From NCBI GenBank assembly GCA_038373865.1, contig JAXGGA010001116.1, forward strand, positions 62,001-126,000: a stretch of 64,000 nucleotides of DNA. Direction: 5' to 3'. The stretch comes from Uloborus plumipes. Its lineage: Eukaryota > Arthropoda > Arachnida > Araneae > Uloboridae. Position numbers and translations under genes: made by a program. Shown one piece after another: positions 35,200 through 45,850 of this stretch. A model generated the notes under the pieces. That model had not been told where the DNA came from and did not search any database. It was given only the letters and a program-made list of their open reading frames with translations. Position 1 is the stretch's first letter. Every line of letters starts with the position of its first letter.

Positions 35200-36462
35200 A
35201 AATTTATTTCAAATAATGTCTTTTCTTAGGTAAAACCTTCCGCTCATTTACGCATGCGTTAGGTCTACTCTGATCTTACCAAAATAGGGGTGTTAGGTTC
35301 GATAATAATAAAGGGAAGTGTAATAAAAAGCATTTTGAACCGTATCAAAAAACGTGGAATGATGCTAATTTCAAAAACATAATTTAGTTGATTATGCCAA
35401 AAGGATAGCAAATGCGAGTTTTAAATTAAAAACTTAGGAAAGTTAACACTCACGAAACCCATCATCCCTTTGTAAGTTGAATGTTTCGCGAGTGTTAGAC
35501 GCGGTTTTCAGGGACAGACAGTAGTACTGCTTTGGTATGTTAACCTCCGACATTGGCTACATTTGCCTCTCTTTCTGGTAATAAGAAAAAATAATTGTAG
35601 TGGATTTGAGTTTAATTACTTTTTCAAAACGAGTAAGAAATTAATCTAACTCAATTAAGTGCCAATAACCATTTTCTATCACATGAAAAGTCTACGGGTA
35701 GCGTTAACAAGAAAATTTCATCTAGATCACTAGAGATAAGAAAAATTATATTTGAATTTGTAGCCAGGCGGGAGATTTGCAAGGGATTTTCCAGACACAC
35801 TCTATTTAAGTGTGAATAGAAACTGTTTTAGAGAAATAAAGATGCCAAAAAGTAGTCTTTTTCGCTGCCATATTGGAGCTTCCATATAAGCTACGAAGCA
35901 ACTATAATAACCTTAAATTAGCATTTCATAGAAAGACAATATTCTAATAATTCTTACATTGTAACCCCGAATCTTAGTTTCGCTTATGTAATCTGCTTTT
36001 CCATAAAAAGTGGAAGAATTACCAGAAATAAACTTAGCGAAGAACATAAAGACTGGCACATGATATTAAGCAGGAAATATAAATCTTATTATGTATGTAA
36101 TGTATACGATTACACAGCAATTAACAAAAACTACGCATGACCGTAAAATTATGGCGTAAGCTGTACATAAGTCACTCTATTAATAAAACAAGCAAAGAAA
36201 CATGAGATGACGAGTATAGAAAAATCTTTTGTTCCTATAAAAATAAGCTCAACGCCGTCATTTCCGAACAAAAATGCGGCGATCTGTTCATATTTTTCAG
36301 TCTTTCAGTTCCTCAGGGGCTGTAACCATAATGATGGAATGCTTTTTTTTTAAATAAAAACGGAAGAACCCTCTGTATCACAAAATGTCTCTTCTCCAGG
36401 AGAGCCCCGAACTTAAATTTGGGGTAGGGCAGAAATTTCGAATTTGCCGAATGGAACGCTAA
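35200..36462. other. Non-coding, nothing recognised
   Basis: AT-rich DNA. Near its right end TTTGCCGAATGGAACGCTAA abuts the composite element. Related TTTGCCGAATGGAAGGCTAA lies on the other side at 40408, and further TTGCCGAAT copies at 40431 and 40795, so an older repeat surrounds the insertion. Confidence 0.45.
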
Positions 36463-36571
36463 CCCTGCTAAAAATGACACGTAGAGAGCAATAAAAAAAA
36501 TTGTACGTGGAAATAGCCAACGGATATCAATAGAGCTAAATCAGTAGAGGTCTACTGATATCAGTTGAACA

Positions 36572-36790
36572 AGATGCTATGGATCTCTATTGATATTTAT
36601 AGATTCTACGGTTTTGTTCCACAGATATCACTGGAAGATGCTATGGATCTCTATTGATATCCATAGATTCTACAGTTTTATTCTACTGATATCACTAGAA
36701 GATGCTATGGATCTCTATTGATATCCATAGATTCTCCGGTTTTGTTCTATTGATATCACTAAAAGATGCTATGGATCATGTTTTGATCTT
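36572..36790. repeat. 64 bp subterminal tandem repeat, left end
   Basis: AGATGCTATGGATC starts at 36572, 36636, 36700 and 36764, a constant 64 bp period. Each unit carries CTCTATTGATATCCATAGAT and a CTGATATCACT block, so every unit holds short palindromes around GATATC. Confidence 0.85.
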
Positions 36791-36924
36791 TACTGATATC
36801 AATAGGTCTCTACTGATTTAACAGTATTGATATCCCTAAACCATTTCCTCATACAATTTTTTTTATTGATCTGTACGAGTCATTTTTATTCAAGTCTCAA
36901 ATTTTAATGAATATGCATTAGGAG

Positions 36925-37680
36925 TGCGACATCGAAGGCAAAACATCGATGTTTCAAGCCATCGATGTTACGAAATTAAGACATCAATGGTATTGATACA
37001 TCGACCAAAAAAACATCGATGTTTTCAAACATCGATGTTTTAAAACATCGATCTTTTTTTAATAAAAATTACTTACATTTAAATATACAGTAATATAGTA
37101 ACTCCCCAATACATTGCGCCTCCTTCTATCAATTAGATTTATCTTTTCTCTCCTGAAAAACATCAACCGTATGACATCGATGTCAATAATAGAAAACTTT
37201 TTTAGTGAGATAGATACTGCAACTGTTGATTAACTGTATACCTTTTATTTATCGCAAATTTTTGTGAAACTTTTTTTGGTTAAATCTAAAACACCGTTAT
37301 CGAAGAAAATTTCTAAATCTAAAACATTCACGTAAAGAATAATAATGAAATGAATAAAATTAAAAAAAAACGACGAAAGCAAATTAGAAATGTTTTAGAA
37401 ATATCGAGAGCAAAACATCGATAATAATCATAGAAAATATTTTCTGATGAGATTAATACTGAAACTTCTGATCAAGGATGAAAACTTCTTAATACGTCTG
37501 CATATCGCACATTTTCATCCAGCTCTTTTTTTGATGGATTATAAAACATCGACATCGAAAAATTATCGATTTCAAAACATCGATGTTGGGAAAACATCAA
37601 CCCTCAAACATCAATGGTAAAAACATCGATGTTTTAGCAAAAAACATCGATGTTTCCAAAACATCGACATCGATGTCGCA
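36925..37680. mobile_element. ATCGATGTTTT-rich palindromic MITE
   Basis: The ends TGCGACATCGA (36925) and TCGATGTCGCA (37680) are inverted repeats. More than a dozen copies of AACATCGATGTT or close variants cluster in the outer 150 bp on each side, with an AT-rich centre. Its right end abuts the copia integrase remnant directly, so it probably marks where the copia copy was cut. No convincing target duplication. Confidence 0.6.
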
Positions 37681-37689
37681 GATCTAATC

Positions 37690-38090
37690 TGCATCGAGAC
37701 TTGTATCCACTTCAATCCAATTTCATGCAATAATGCTCTAACACCGTCTAAAGCTGTGCGGTTGAATCTCTCCGCTACGCCTACTTGTTGTGGTGTATAA
37801 ATCGAAGATCGTTCAATTTTAATTCCTCGTTCATTTAGAAATGTTTCGAATTGCTTATGGCAAAATTCTAAGCCATTGTCGGTTCTAACCGATTTTAATT
37901 TTAGATTTAATGCTCGTTCTGATCTGGCTAAATAAGTTTTAAAGCAATCAAATACCTCGCTCTTGTTTTTTATCGTAAATACATCGACTTTTCTAGAATA
38001 GTCGTCTATTATCGATAAAAAATACAAACTACCTCCTAGGGCACGAACAGGAGCGGGTACCCACAAATCCATATTACATTTATCCAACAC
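37690..38090 (-). pseudogene. Ty1/copia integrase core remnant
   Basis: The minus-strand frame encodes an rve-type integrase core: MDLWVPAPVRALGGSLYFLS (first acidic residue Asp8), IIDDYSRKVDVFTIKNKSE, KSVRTDNGLEFCHKQFETFL (Asp71), and YTPQQVGVAERFNRT (Glu107). The D-x62-D-x35-E spacing fits copia integrases. The frame is lost after about residue 130, where the ATCGATG MITE begins, so the reverse transcriptase and RNase H that should follow are gone. Just upstream on the same strand (about 38275-38110) is the gag-pre-integrase zinc-binding segment LHKRFGHVNANLLKNMSANN...DSCVTCK, out of frame. No LTRs were identified. The element is dead. Confidence 0.85.
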
Positions 38091-38109
38091 ATTACTTGTT
38101 AATGTTCCA

Positions 38110-38870
38110 TAATTTCTGCTTAAAGACGCTCTAGTAGATTTTGTTAATTTTACAAGTTACACAAGAATCAAAATTTCCTGTTACTTTTTCAATACCTCTA
38201 ACAGTATTGTTAGCACTCATATTTTTAAGTAAATTAGCATTAACATGACCAAATCTTTTATGCAAGTCATTAATAAAATGGAAACATTATATGCATTCAA
38301 ATTAAATATTTTGGATTTCCTACGATTAGGTATACCGTAAATAGCATACAATTTTCCTACTCTATTAGCAGTTATCAATATTCGTTATTTTTAGTAAAAA
38401 TTCTCATTTTATTATTACACAAAATTATTTTGTATCATCTTAAATCTATGTTTGCCCCTCCAATTAAATTTCTACGCATATTAGGGGTATAATAAACATT
38501 TTGAAGAGTTAGCTTAACAAAATTTCCTTTATCTTTAACATAAAATATAACATCGCCTATTCCCTTTATTTCACTAGTGCAATTCTTTTCCCCTTTTAAA
38601 ACTTCACGTTTAGAAACTGGAATTATAAATTCAAACCATTCTTTCGTGTTGTAGAAGTTTCCAGTCGCTGCAGTCTATTAGAAATTCTCCGAGTTCCGGC
38701 ATTTCTTCCTTACTTGAGACTGACAAATTCTGAACTTCCACATCATCCGTGTAGAAATTACGGCTGCCGCTTGATTAGGACGATTTTGAGTTGCTATTCG
38801 GTCTGTTTTTCTTAAAATAACAGTTCTTTGGTAGATGATTATTCTTTCCGCAATAAGTGCACGGCCCCTG
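38110..38870 (-). pseudogene. Copia gag end, protease and pre-integrase relics
   Basis: Fragments in correct copia order on the minus strand, in shifting frames. A CCHC zinc knuckle CTYCGKNNHLPKNC lies at about 38861-38820. A protease active-site region follows near 38690-38640, reading FLIDCSDW where the family has LIDSGA, so the catalytic DSG is lost. Then comes the HHCC gag-pre-integrase region (LHKRFGHVN..., CVTCK) at about 38275-38110. Several stops and frameshifts lie between them. Confidence 0.6.
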
Positions 38871-38942
38871 AAAAGATTCCCTCACTCGCAACCTCAGCCA
38901 CTGTTTCTACTGTGGTTGTTCGGAAACTACTTTTTCTTCCAT

Positions 38943-39646
38943 TTAGGGGTTGTATTCCAGTTCGAACTGTCTTCCAATTTGGAAATATGTGCATTGTCTA
39001 CGGGGAGATTGCCCTCGTCTTTCAATTTTAATTGAATTCTTTTTGATTCGCTTATTAGCCGTTAGCAGTAGCGCCAAATTGTTGTAAGTGAATTCCTTAT
39101 CATCCAGTCGATACAATATTTGAACCAGATTTTCAAATTCTGCGGTCATTCTTCTTATTAGTTGAAACGTTGCTAACACTTCTGGTATTTCAAATCCAGC
39201 ATCTTTAATTTGTAGTTGCTTTTCTTTTACTCTTTGGCAGAAAATTCCGACTGTTTCTTCGTCCGGAATGTATCTCAGTTCATAAAATTCATCAATTAAA
39301 GTAGCTATTCGAGCACGGGAACTTGGTTCAAAATTTTCTTTTAAAATAGTCCATAATTCTTTACCATATTCGGTGCACTGAACCAATTTAAATATTGCCG
39401 TTCAACACTTGAATAAATTGTTGTGTACGTTCTAGCTTTTCTCTGTTCAAAATTTCTTATTTGTGCTTCCGGGGATCCTGCTGCAGGTTGTGTTGGTTCA
39501 CCGACGACGAATTCCCAACATCCTCTATCTATTAAGACAACTTTCACATCACACTTCCATGAGCTGAAGTTGAATGTATTCAGCTCTGGAAAGTTTATAC
39601 TGCTGTAGTTTTCTTGTAGAATATTTTCCATTTTCTTCCGACACAT
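38943..39646 (-). pseudogene. Copia Gag remnant, frameshifted
   Basis: Two minus-strand frames join into one Gag. The first (39646-39341) reads MENILQENYSSINFPELNTF, then FSSWKCDVKVVLIDRGCWEF and VERQYLN, the typical opening of copia Gag (UBN2-type). The second (39386-38943) continues with ELWTILKENFEPSSRARIAT, LIDEFYELRYIPDEETVGIF and EIPEVLATFQLIRRMTAEFE. A frameshift near 39380 separates them. The true start is probably the Met of MENIL rather than the more upstream Met. The zinc knuckle follows in another frame. It would have formed the particle coat of the retrotransposon; no function is expected now. Confidence 0.8.
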
Positions 39647-40014
39647 AATTCCAGCAATATGACGAAAAGTCTATGCTCATTCACCAGGGTTTTTACGGCT
39701 GAAATGAATGGTTGAACCACATGTCTGTGATGATTTGAAAGAAAACTATTGATTTTTTTCAAACAAAAAGGAAAAAAATGACCGGCATAATCTATGAATC
39801 TGTAATATCAGATTTTAAAACGTCAGAAATTTTATCAGTTAAAATTTCAGTCTAAATAAATTATTTTAAAATTATAGTTATCTTTATTTACAAATTTTAA
39901 AATCATCTGCTTTTCTATTATTATTATTAATAACCTTCTTAGCTCACTAATTTTACCGAGACTTACTACTTAAGTTTAAACTTAATGATTTCATTTCTAC
40001 ATCAATTGGAATTA

Positions 40015-40390
40015 GTATACTACCAGTCGAATTTCTATTGATGTCAATTAAAGTTTTAAGTGATATCCATTGGGATTAGTATCCTACTGACTAAGATTTC
40101 TATTGATATCTATAAAGCGTCTATTGATATCTATTGAAATGCTTTCCTACTGACCAAATTTCTATTGATGTCAATAGGGCTTCTACTGATATCCATTGGG
40201 ATGCTTTCCTACTGATCAAATTTCTATTGATGTCTATAGGGCTTCTATGGATATCCATTGAGGATATGATCAATAGGCTACAGATATCAATAGCTTCTAT
40301 CGATACCAATAGAGACATCTATAGAAATTAATTCATATCAATAGAACTCTACCGATATCAATAGATTTTTCTGTTGATCTCTACGTGCCA
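40015..40390. repeat. 62 bp subterminal tandem repeat, right end
   Basis: TTTCTATTGATGTCAATAGG units recur with about 62-63 bp spacing (GCTTTCCTACTGAYCAAATT at 40141 and 40203, and TATCCTACTGACTAAGAT about 63 bp earlier), followed by denser GATATCAATAG motifs. Both ends of the composite thus carry arrays of similar but not identical period (64 versus 62). Confidence 0.8.
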
Positions 40391-40521
40391 TTTTTAGCAG
40401 GGAAGTTTTGCCGAATGGAAGGCTAAGTTTTGCCGAATGATAAAAACTATGGGTATGCCTACGTAAGAACTTCTAATGAAAGGGAACATTCGGGACTTTA
40501 AAAAATGTAATATTACAACAA

Positions 40522-40781
40522 TTGAAGGGCTTGGAGGACGAAGGGGCTAAGTTACATTTTTAAAAATGAACACTCTGTACAACGGTAAGCAATGAATACA
40601 GATAAGCGAATACAACTTGGTACATCAAACAGTAGATGTCAATAGACCGATTTCATTCGAACACTGATGACAAAACCAGAAAACAAAACATCTGCAACAA
40701 CTGCAACAATAAAACTTTGAACTTTAATTACTCGCAATTTCTGTTTTGTTACTTAACCCTTTCATCTCCCAAGCCCTTCAA
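40522..40781 (+). mobile_element. GAAGGGCTTGG-family MITE, copy 3
   Basis: 260 bp with ends TTGAAGGGCTTGGAGGACGA and CATCTCCCAAGCCCTTCAA, collinear with 19085-19334. AATT lies at both borders, possibly part of the target. Confidence 0.8.
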
Positions 40782-40950
40782 TTATGTTTCAAAATTTGCC
40801 GAATCGTTAGACAAAGTTTGTCGAATAAGGAAATTTTTGCGAAGTCCCAGTGACCTCCCATCGCCGATCCAGTGCTCTTCTCCTAACCCTTCTCCCCGCC
40901 CCCGCCTTTGCTACATGTCACGCTGTTTCTCATAAGCATATTATTAAAGA

Positions 40951-40977
40951 AATAATAATAATAATAATAATAATAAG
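40951..40977. repeat. (AAT)n microsatellite
   Basis: About nine consecutive AAT units, ending at AAGGG. Confidence 0.8.
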
Positions 40978-42794
40978 GGATGTCCTTCTTATCCTCTCCC
41001 TGGGTCCGACACTGACCATGCAGCCCTTTTTTGTTCCCCCTAAACTCTACCTATAAAGTGAAGTTATAAAATTCCTTCTACCTAAGAAATTGATTAGCAC
41101 TTTATTGTTTTCAAGGAAAAATAGAGAACAAACATTACAAGTCAAAAATACACAAATGTATTCTATTTTTGGTGACATTAGAAAATGTACGGTGGTGGTA
41201 GCAGGGGGGGGGGTTGGTAAGGAATCAGGGCTCCCTTAGAGATTTTTTTAAAAAATAGACATAGAAAATCCGCTTCAGGTAGTTTTTGGAAATGTAAGGA
41301 AAAAGGGGAATTGGAGTTGCTCTCAGTATTATCAAAATTGAATTTGATTATATGTTATCTTGGGTGACGTCAATGAAATTTAGAAGATTAGGGAGCTCTT
41401 CCGAAATTCATTGAAGCAGAACTAAGTACAAAGCCGTGATGTGCTGTTTAACTTTGCTTATGTCAGGAGGGGAGGCGGTCGATGATCTCTATTAGAAAAT
41501 TTTCAAATTGAACAACCAATTTACTAAACTGTCAAAATTAAAACATTTTGTAGAAAGTAAATTTTGATTAATTTTAGTTCCATTCTGTGTTTAGGGATCC
41601 AGCAGCTCTCCTACAAAACTGTTTTGATACTGAAGACTTAAAAACACTACTTCTGGGTTTGTTTTATATTGACAGGCGAAAGAGGTCACAGAGGTTCGCC
41701 CCCTCCCTCGAAATATTTTGTTCTAAAACTTTGGTCAACTTTAGGCTATTTTTAGAAAAAAAGGATTCAGGGGTTCGTCCCCCAAGGAAATTTCCAAGAA
41801 CAAATTTCAAACTACCCTCGTGATATTGGAATGCGGTGCCTTTGACTTTTTTTTGACTAGAGGGATAATTTCCTCGGAAGGTTTGTTGAAATTGATGTCC
41901 TAAAATATCTGTTATAGGCAATCTTTGGTGACGTAGGAAGAAATATCACGTTTAGGGATGCTCTCCAGGGAAATTTTTAATGTTGCAATTTTTGAAACAC
42001 AAGTCAGATTTATGATGAGTGAGAAGCTGAGAAAGGTAGGTCTCTCGGAAACGTGTTAACATTGAGGTTTCGTTCAGCAATTTTAGGTTATCTTTAGTGT
42101 TACTAGGAGAGGGGGTGATAACTAGTAAATATATCTCCTAAAAACGTTTTAAAAAGCAATCTTCAATGGTAAATGCAAAATAATCAAAGAAGTATTGTGC
42201 CAAAATATGATTAAAGTGAAAAACCAACCCAAGTAAAGCACACATTATCTAGAAAATATGTAACTATTTCAAAGCTACAATGGAGACTTTTCATCAGTGC
42301 AAAAAATTCAACATACAACAAGAAAATCTTGAGCGGACTGAACTTCAAACAAGTTGGCACCGGTATATGTACCAAATGGGTCAACTAACATTAATTCACG
42401 ACAAGAGACAATCGACCAATCAAAAAACTGCTAGTAATCTTTGGAGAGCGGGGCAAGGAGGAAGACAACCAATCGAAAGGAAGGAAACAAAAGGAGTGGG
42501 AGAATTGAACCAGAAAAAGCAATGACAAAAAATGCTTCCAGCTGTCAGAAAAAAATGGAACACTTGTAAAATAATTGACTCTCATTGACTTGAGAAAAAT
42601 TTTCAAGTTTCTTTTTTAAAGATACAAAATTATCACCAAAAAAGAGAAATATGTCAATGCAAGTTGTGTTATTAAGTACATATTATTCCTTCTTTTGCAC
42701 AATAATTTTCATATAACACTTCCCATTTGTTTATTTTAAAATAGGTAACTTATCTTAACTATTTCATTTTGCTCCGCATTCCCCAAATATTCAA
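40978..42794. other. Non-coding with diffuse degenerate repeats
   Basis: No gene is supported. Phrases such as TTGGGTGACGTCAATGAAAT (about 41360), TTGGTGACGTAGGAAGAAAT (about 41925) and GAGCTCTTCCG / GCTCTCCAGGG suggest a strongly diverged repeat over 41150-42130, but no unit length could be fixed. Confidence 0.4.
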
Positions 42795-43420
42795 ATTTTG
42801 AGTTAAGAGCGTGTGCCTTTCTCAGATGGGAATCGACCGTGAACCTTTGTTTTACGATATCCAAGTTACAAACGATTTTTGCGATATTTTCCATGCATGT
42901 TTGACACACTATAGTGGTTAAAGAATTTTAAGAGTCATTTCCACTATCCGTTTCCACCAGTTAAAAAAAATATATTTCAGACTTTTTTTTATCCAATTCT
43001 AAAGTCTAGTACGAGCGAAATTTTGAGTTAAAAGCGTGTGCCTTTCACAGACGGCAATCAACCATGAACCTTTGTTTTACTATAGCCAAGCTACATCAAA
43101 TTTTTGAGATTCTTTTCATATTTGACACACTATAATGGTTAAGGAATCTGAAGAGTCATTTCCACTTTCCGTTTCCACAGTTTAAAAAAAAATACATCAG
43201 ACTTTTTTTTTATCAAATTCTGAAGTCTAGTACGAGTTAAAAGCGTGTGCCTTTCTCAGATGGGAATCGACCATGAACCTTTGTTTTACGATAGCCAAGT
43301 TACAATAAATTTCCACGATTCTTTCCAAATTTGACACTATAGTGGTTAAGGAATCTGAAGTGTCATTTTCAGTTCTTGTTTCGCAGTTGAAAAAAAATTT
43401 CAGGTAATTTTTTTTATCTA
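42795..43420. repeat. Tandem repeat of about 210-225 bp, three copies
   Basis: GCGTGTGCCTTTCWCAGAYG starts at 42809, 43034 and 43243 (periods 225 and 209). Each copy continues with CATGAACCTTTGTTTTAC, TTTGACACACTATARTGGTT and GTCATTTCCACT. The third copy is partial and more diverged. No coding. Confidence 0.85.
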
Positions 43421-44666
43421 CTTATGCATGGAAGCGTCTTTATTTTAAGCCGCAGATCTGAAGATGTGGTTTCTTGCTTTCATATTTTACTGAGATATTT
43501 TATGCATACTTTCTCTTGCATTCTTATGACTTGAAGACACACATGTCGCATTTTTTTGTCGTAACTAACACAAAGAATATTTTCCACGCGCAATACTTTT
43601 TCTGAAACTTATGCATTTTATAATGACTGCCAGAGGAAATTGTTCTTCTTGCTCGAAAAAAGCAACATTAAATCTTTTTTTCAATCTTATCACTATATTG
43701 TGCGAATGCAAATCGATGTGCAGAAGTTAAAATTATGTTGCATTTTTATTTTAAATATCTGTTCTAACAGAAAATCGTGCCAAGAAATAAAAATTGAGTA
43801 CTTTATGTTACGCATGTCTAGGTATTAATATAATACACGCGCAGGCCTCAGCGAAGAGTCCAAATTTCACATGCAATGAAAATCATTAAAATATGATGCT
43901 GCATTTGATATTAGTCTATGTTTAATGCTTATGTGAAAGAGTCCAAATTTATGCTATTGAGTTGGTTAAAACGGTGAAAGAATAAAGTATTTCGTATTAA
44001 ATATCTGATGGGACATAAAAGCGTGTTCGTCTATGAATGTCAGGAGTTCCAATTTTGAAAATCATATTTTTTTTTTTTGAATTTTAGTTAAGATGAGTGA
44101 AGTTTTAACAAAAATATAAAATTGAAAGCGTAATTTTATCATTAAATATATACAATTAGGCTAGTTCTTAACTCAGCTTCTTAATTTTCGGATGTTTTTC
44201 ATTGAAGTAATGTGTAGCAAAAATTAAAAAAAAATAAATAAATAAAACGTTATTTTGCTTTTTTTTTGGGGGGGGGGGACAAAAAAAAGAGAAGACCTTG
44301 GGTCAATTTTTTGTCCTGAACTGGTCCCACAAGTTTTAAAATGAGAGATAAATCATTGAATTAGATAAAAGAATAAGGAAGATTTCGCGTAGTGACAGAA
44401 AAACAGGCTACAGGAGTAATAATATATATAATGATTGTAATTCTCAAATAGTTTGACACTGCATGAAAGTAAATGACTGAAGTTAAAACCGAAGCAATAA
44501 AAGAATCACAATCAAATGTTTTCGACTTGTTGAACTTCGAGAGGCTGAAAAAATGCAAAAAAGGACTTTTACGCGTACATATATCAATTAATAATATGAG
44601 TTGTATAATGTTTATTTCTGTGATTTTCTTGGTATGATAAGCATCAGCAGATAATTGAAATAATAC
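43421..44666. other. Non-coding, nothing recognised
   Basis: AT-rich DNA with a poly-G run at about 44268-44278. No gene is supported. Confidence 0.5.
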
Positions 44667-44806
44667 AATTGAAAGGGCAAGTGGATAAAGGTCATGTGTG
44701 GCAATTTTTTAAATTTCTAGAAAAAGCTTTCAAAAAAAAAAATGATCATCCATGGTAAAAAGTAAGTTTTTCAAAAATTGTCACCTTTATCCACTTGCCC
44801 TTTCAA
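44667..44806. mobile_element. 140 bp MITE
   Basis: The ends AATTGAAAGGGCAAGTGGAT and the complement at 44806 match perfectly and continue AAAGGT. The interior is a hairpin-like AT-rich stretch. The ends resemble, but are not the same as, the GAAGGGCTTGG family. Confidence 0.7.
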
Positions 44807-45783
44807 TTAGTATCGATAGAATTCTTAATATTTCCAATGTCACAGTTAATTTTACTCTCAGATGAGCAAAAAAAAAAAATCTCGGCTAAGTTCTAAGTTA
44901 ATTGTGTCCGGACAACCTACTTGATTTTCTCTGCCACTGATAAGTGTCCGTTTACCTGCTAACTGAACTTTTAGGTTCAAACGGCGCATCAACATTATCA
45001 GTTTGCATTTTCGAAGACAAATGACCAAAGTACAACATTCCTCACAAGATTCACATTTTGACGAAATATGCCAAATATAGTGACTCTTCCTATCAAAAAT
45101 ATTTTCACACTGATAAAAGTTGCATTCACCTCGAGTGTTTACAATTTTACTACTTGGTTCTTATCATTTGCCCATTGGCGGAAACTTTGCTGGGGGCGCG
45201 AAGCACACAATAGTTCAAAATTCTATTCCATGTGCTACTTCCCCAGATAAGTATTATCATCTACCCTAAATATGTCAATACGATACACACGTGGATGGTA
45301 ATTTCCTGAAGATGCGTTATTAGAATTTTCTTTATTTGTATTGATTAAGATTTTTGCTACACAATTATTTGAGTGATCGTCGATAAACACAATGCTAAGT
45401 TATCGGTTTTTAAGTGATATGTAGTTCTTAGGAGGGAACGTTGCGGACTGTTTTTCCAGAAAAAATATTAAAACATGGTTCTCAAATGTGTCAAGGGTAC
45501 TCAATCCGATGATGAAGGGCTAGTTTTTCATAACTTTCTCGGTTTTAAGCTATATACAATTGCAATTTATCATAATGGCATATTTCAATGACGCAAGTTT
45601 GGTTAGTTAGCTAGGCAACGCTCATGGATACAGGTATTCATTGGTCATTCTCTTAAGTAACATATTAGGTTTTAAATAACATTAGGTTATGCAAAAATAA
45701 ATTGTACAATTTTTTCATAAATGTGAGATCTACTGGAAAGATCTGCACGACGGCGTTTAGTAGTTTCTTATGTCTAAAAAATC
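44807..45783. other. Non-coding, nothing recognised
   Basis: AT-rich DNA. The open frame at 45068-45250 has no recognisable motif. Confidence 0.5.
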
Positions 45784-45850
45784 ACATGCCATAAATGGGT
45801 ATCACAGGGGTGTCCATCGGACACCCCTGTGATACTTATTTATGGCATGT
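45784..45850. repeat. Near-perfect 32 bp hairpin
   Basis: The arm 45784-45815 (ACATGCCATAAATGGGTATC...GGGGTGTCC) pairs with 45819-45850 across a 3-base loop. The only two differences would be G-U wobbles if transcribed. The loop is too short for an ordinary microRNA precursor. A tiny foldback element or a cruciform is more likely. Confidence 0.75.

Larger units (their letters stand above)
36463..40402. mobile_element. Composite TIR element enclosing a MITE and a copia relic
   Basis: The ends CCCTGCTAAAAATGACACGT (36463) and the complement of CCCTGCTAAAAATGGCACGT (40402) are 19 of 20 identical and continue as AGAGA. Inside each end lie tandem subterminal units rich in CTATTGATATCAATAG-type sequence. 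The middle contains an ATCGATGTTTT-rich MITE (36925-37680) and a truncated copia gag-pol on the minus strand (37690-39646). No transposase of its own was found and no target duplication is clear. Long subterminal arrays recall hAT or Mutator-type non-autonomous elements, but the family is not assigned. Confidence 0.65.

Noticed and set aside
36463..40402. Complete copia retrotransposon
   Set aside because: No LTRs, primer-binding site, reverse transcriptase or RNase H were found; gag, protease and integrase are frameshifted relics.
43640..43828. 62-codon frame with cysteines
   Set aside because: No signal, domain or splice context; typical chance frame length for this composition.
45784..45850. 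Pre-microRNA interpretation of the hairpin
   Set aside because: A 3-base loop and absence of bulges do not fit ordinary Dicer/Drosha substrates; kept only as a hairpin.
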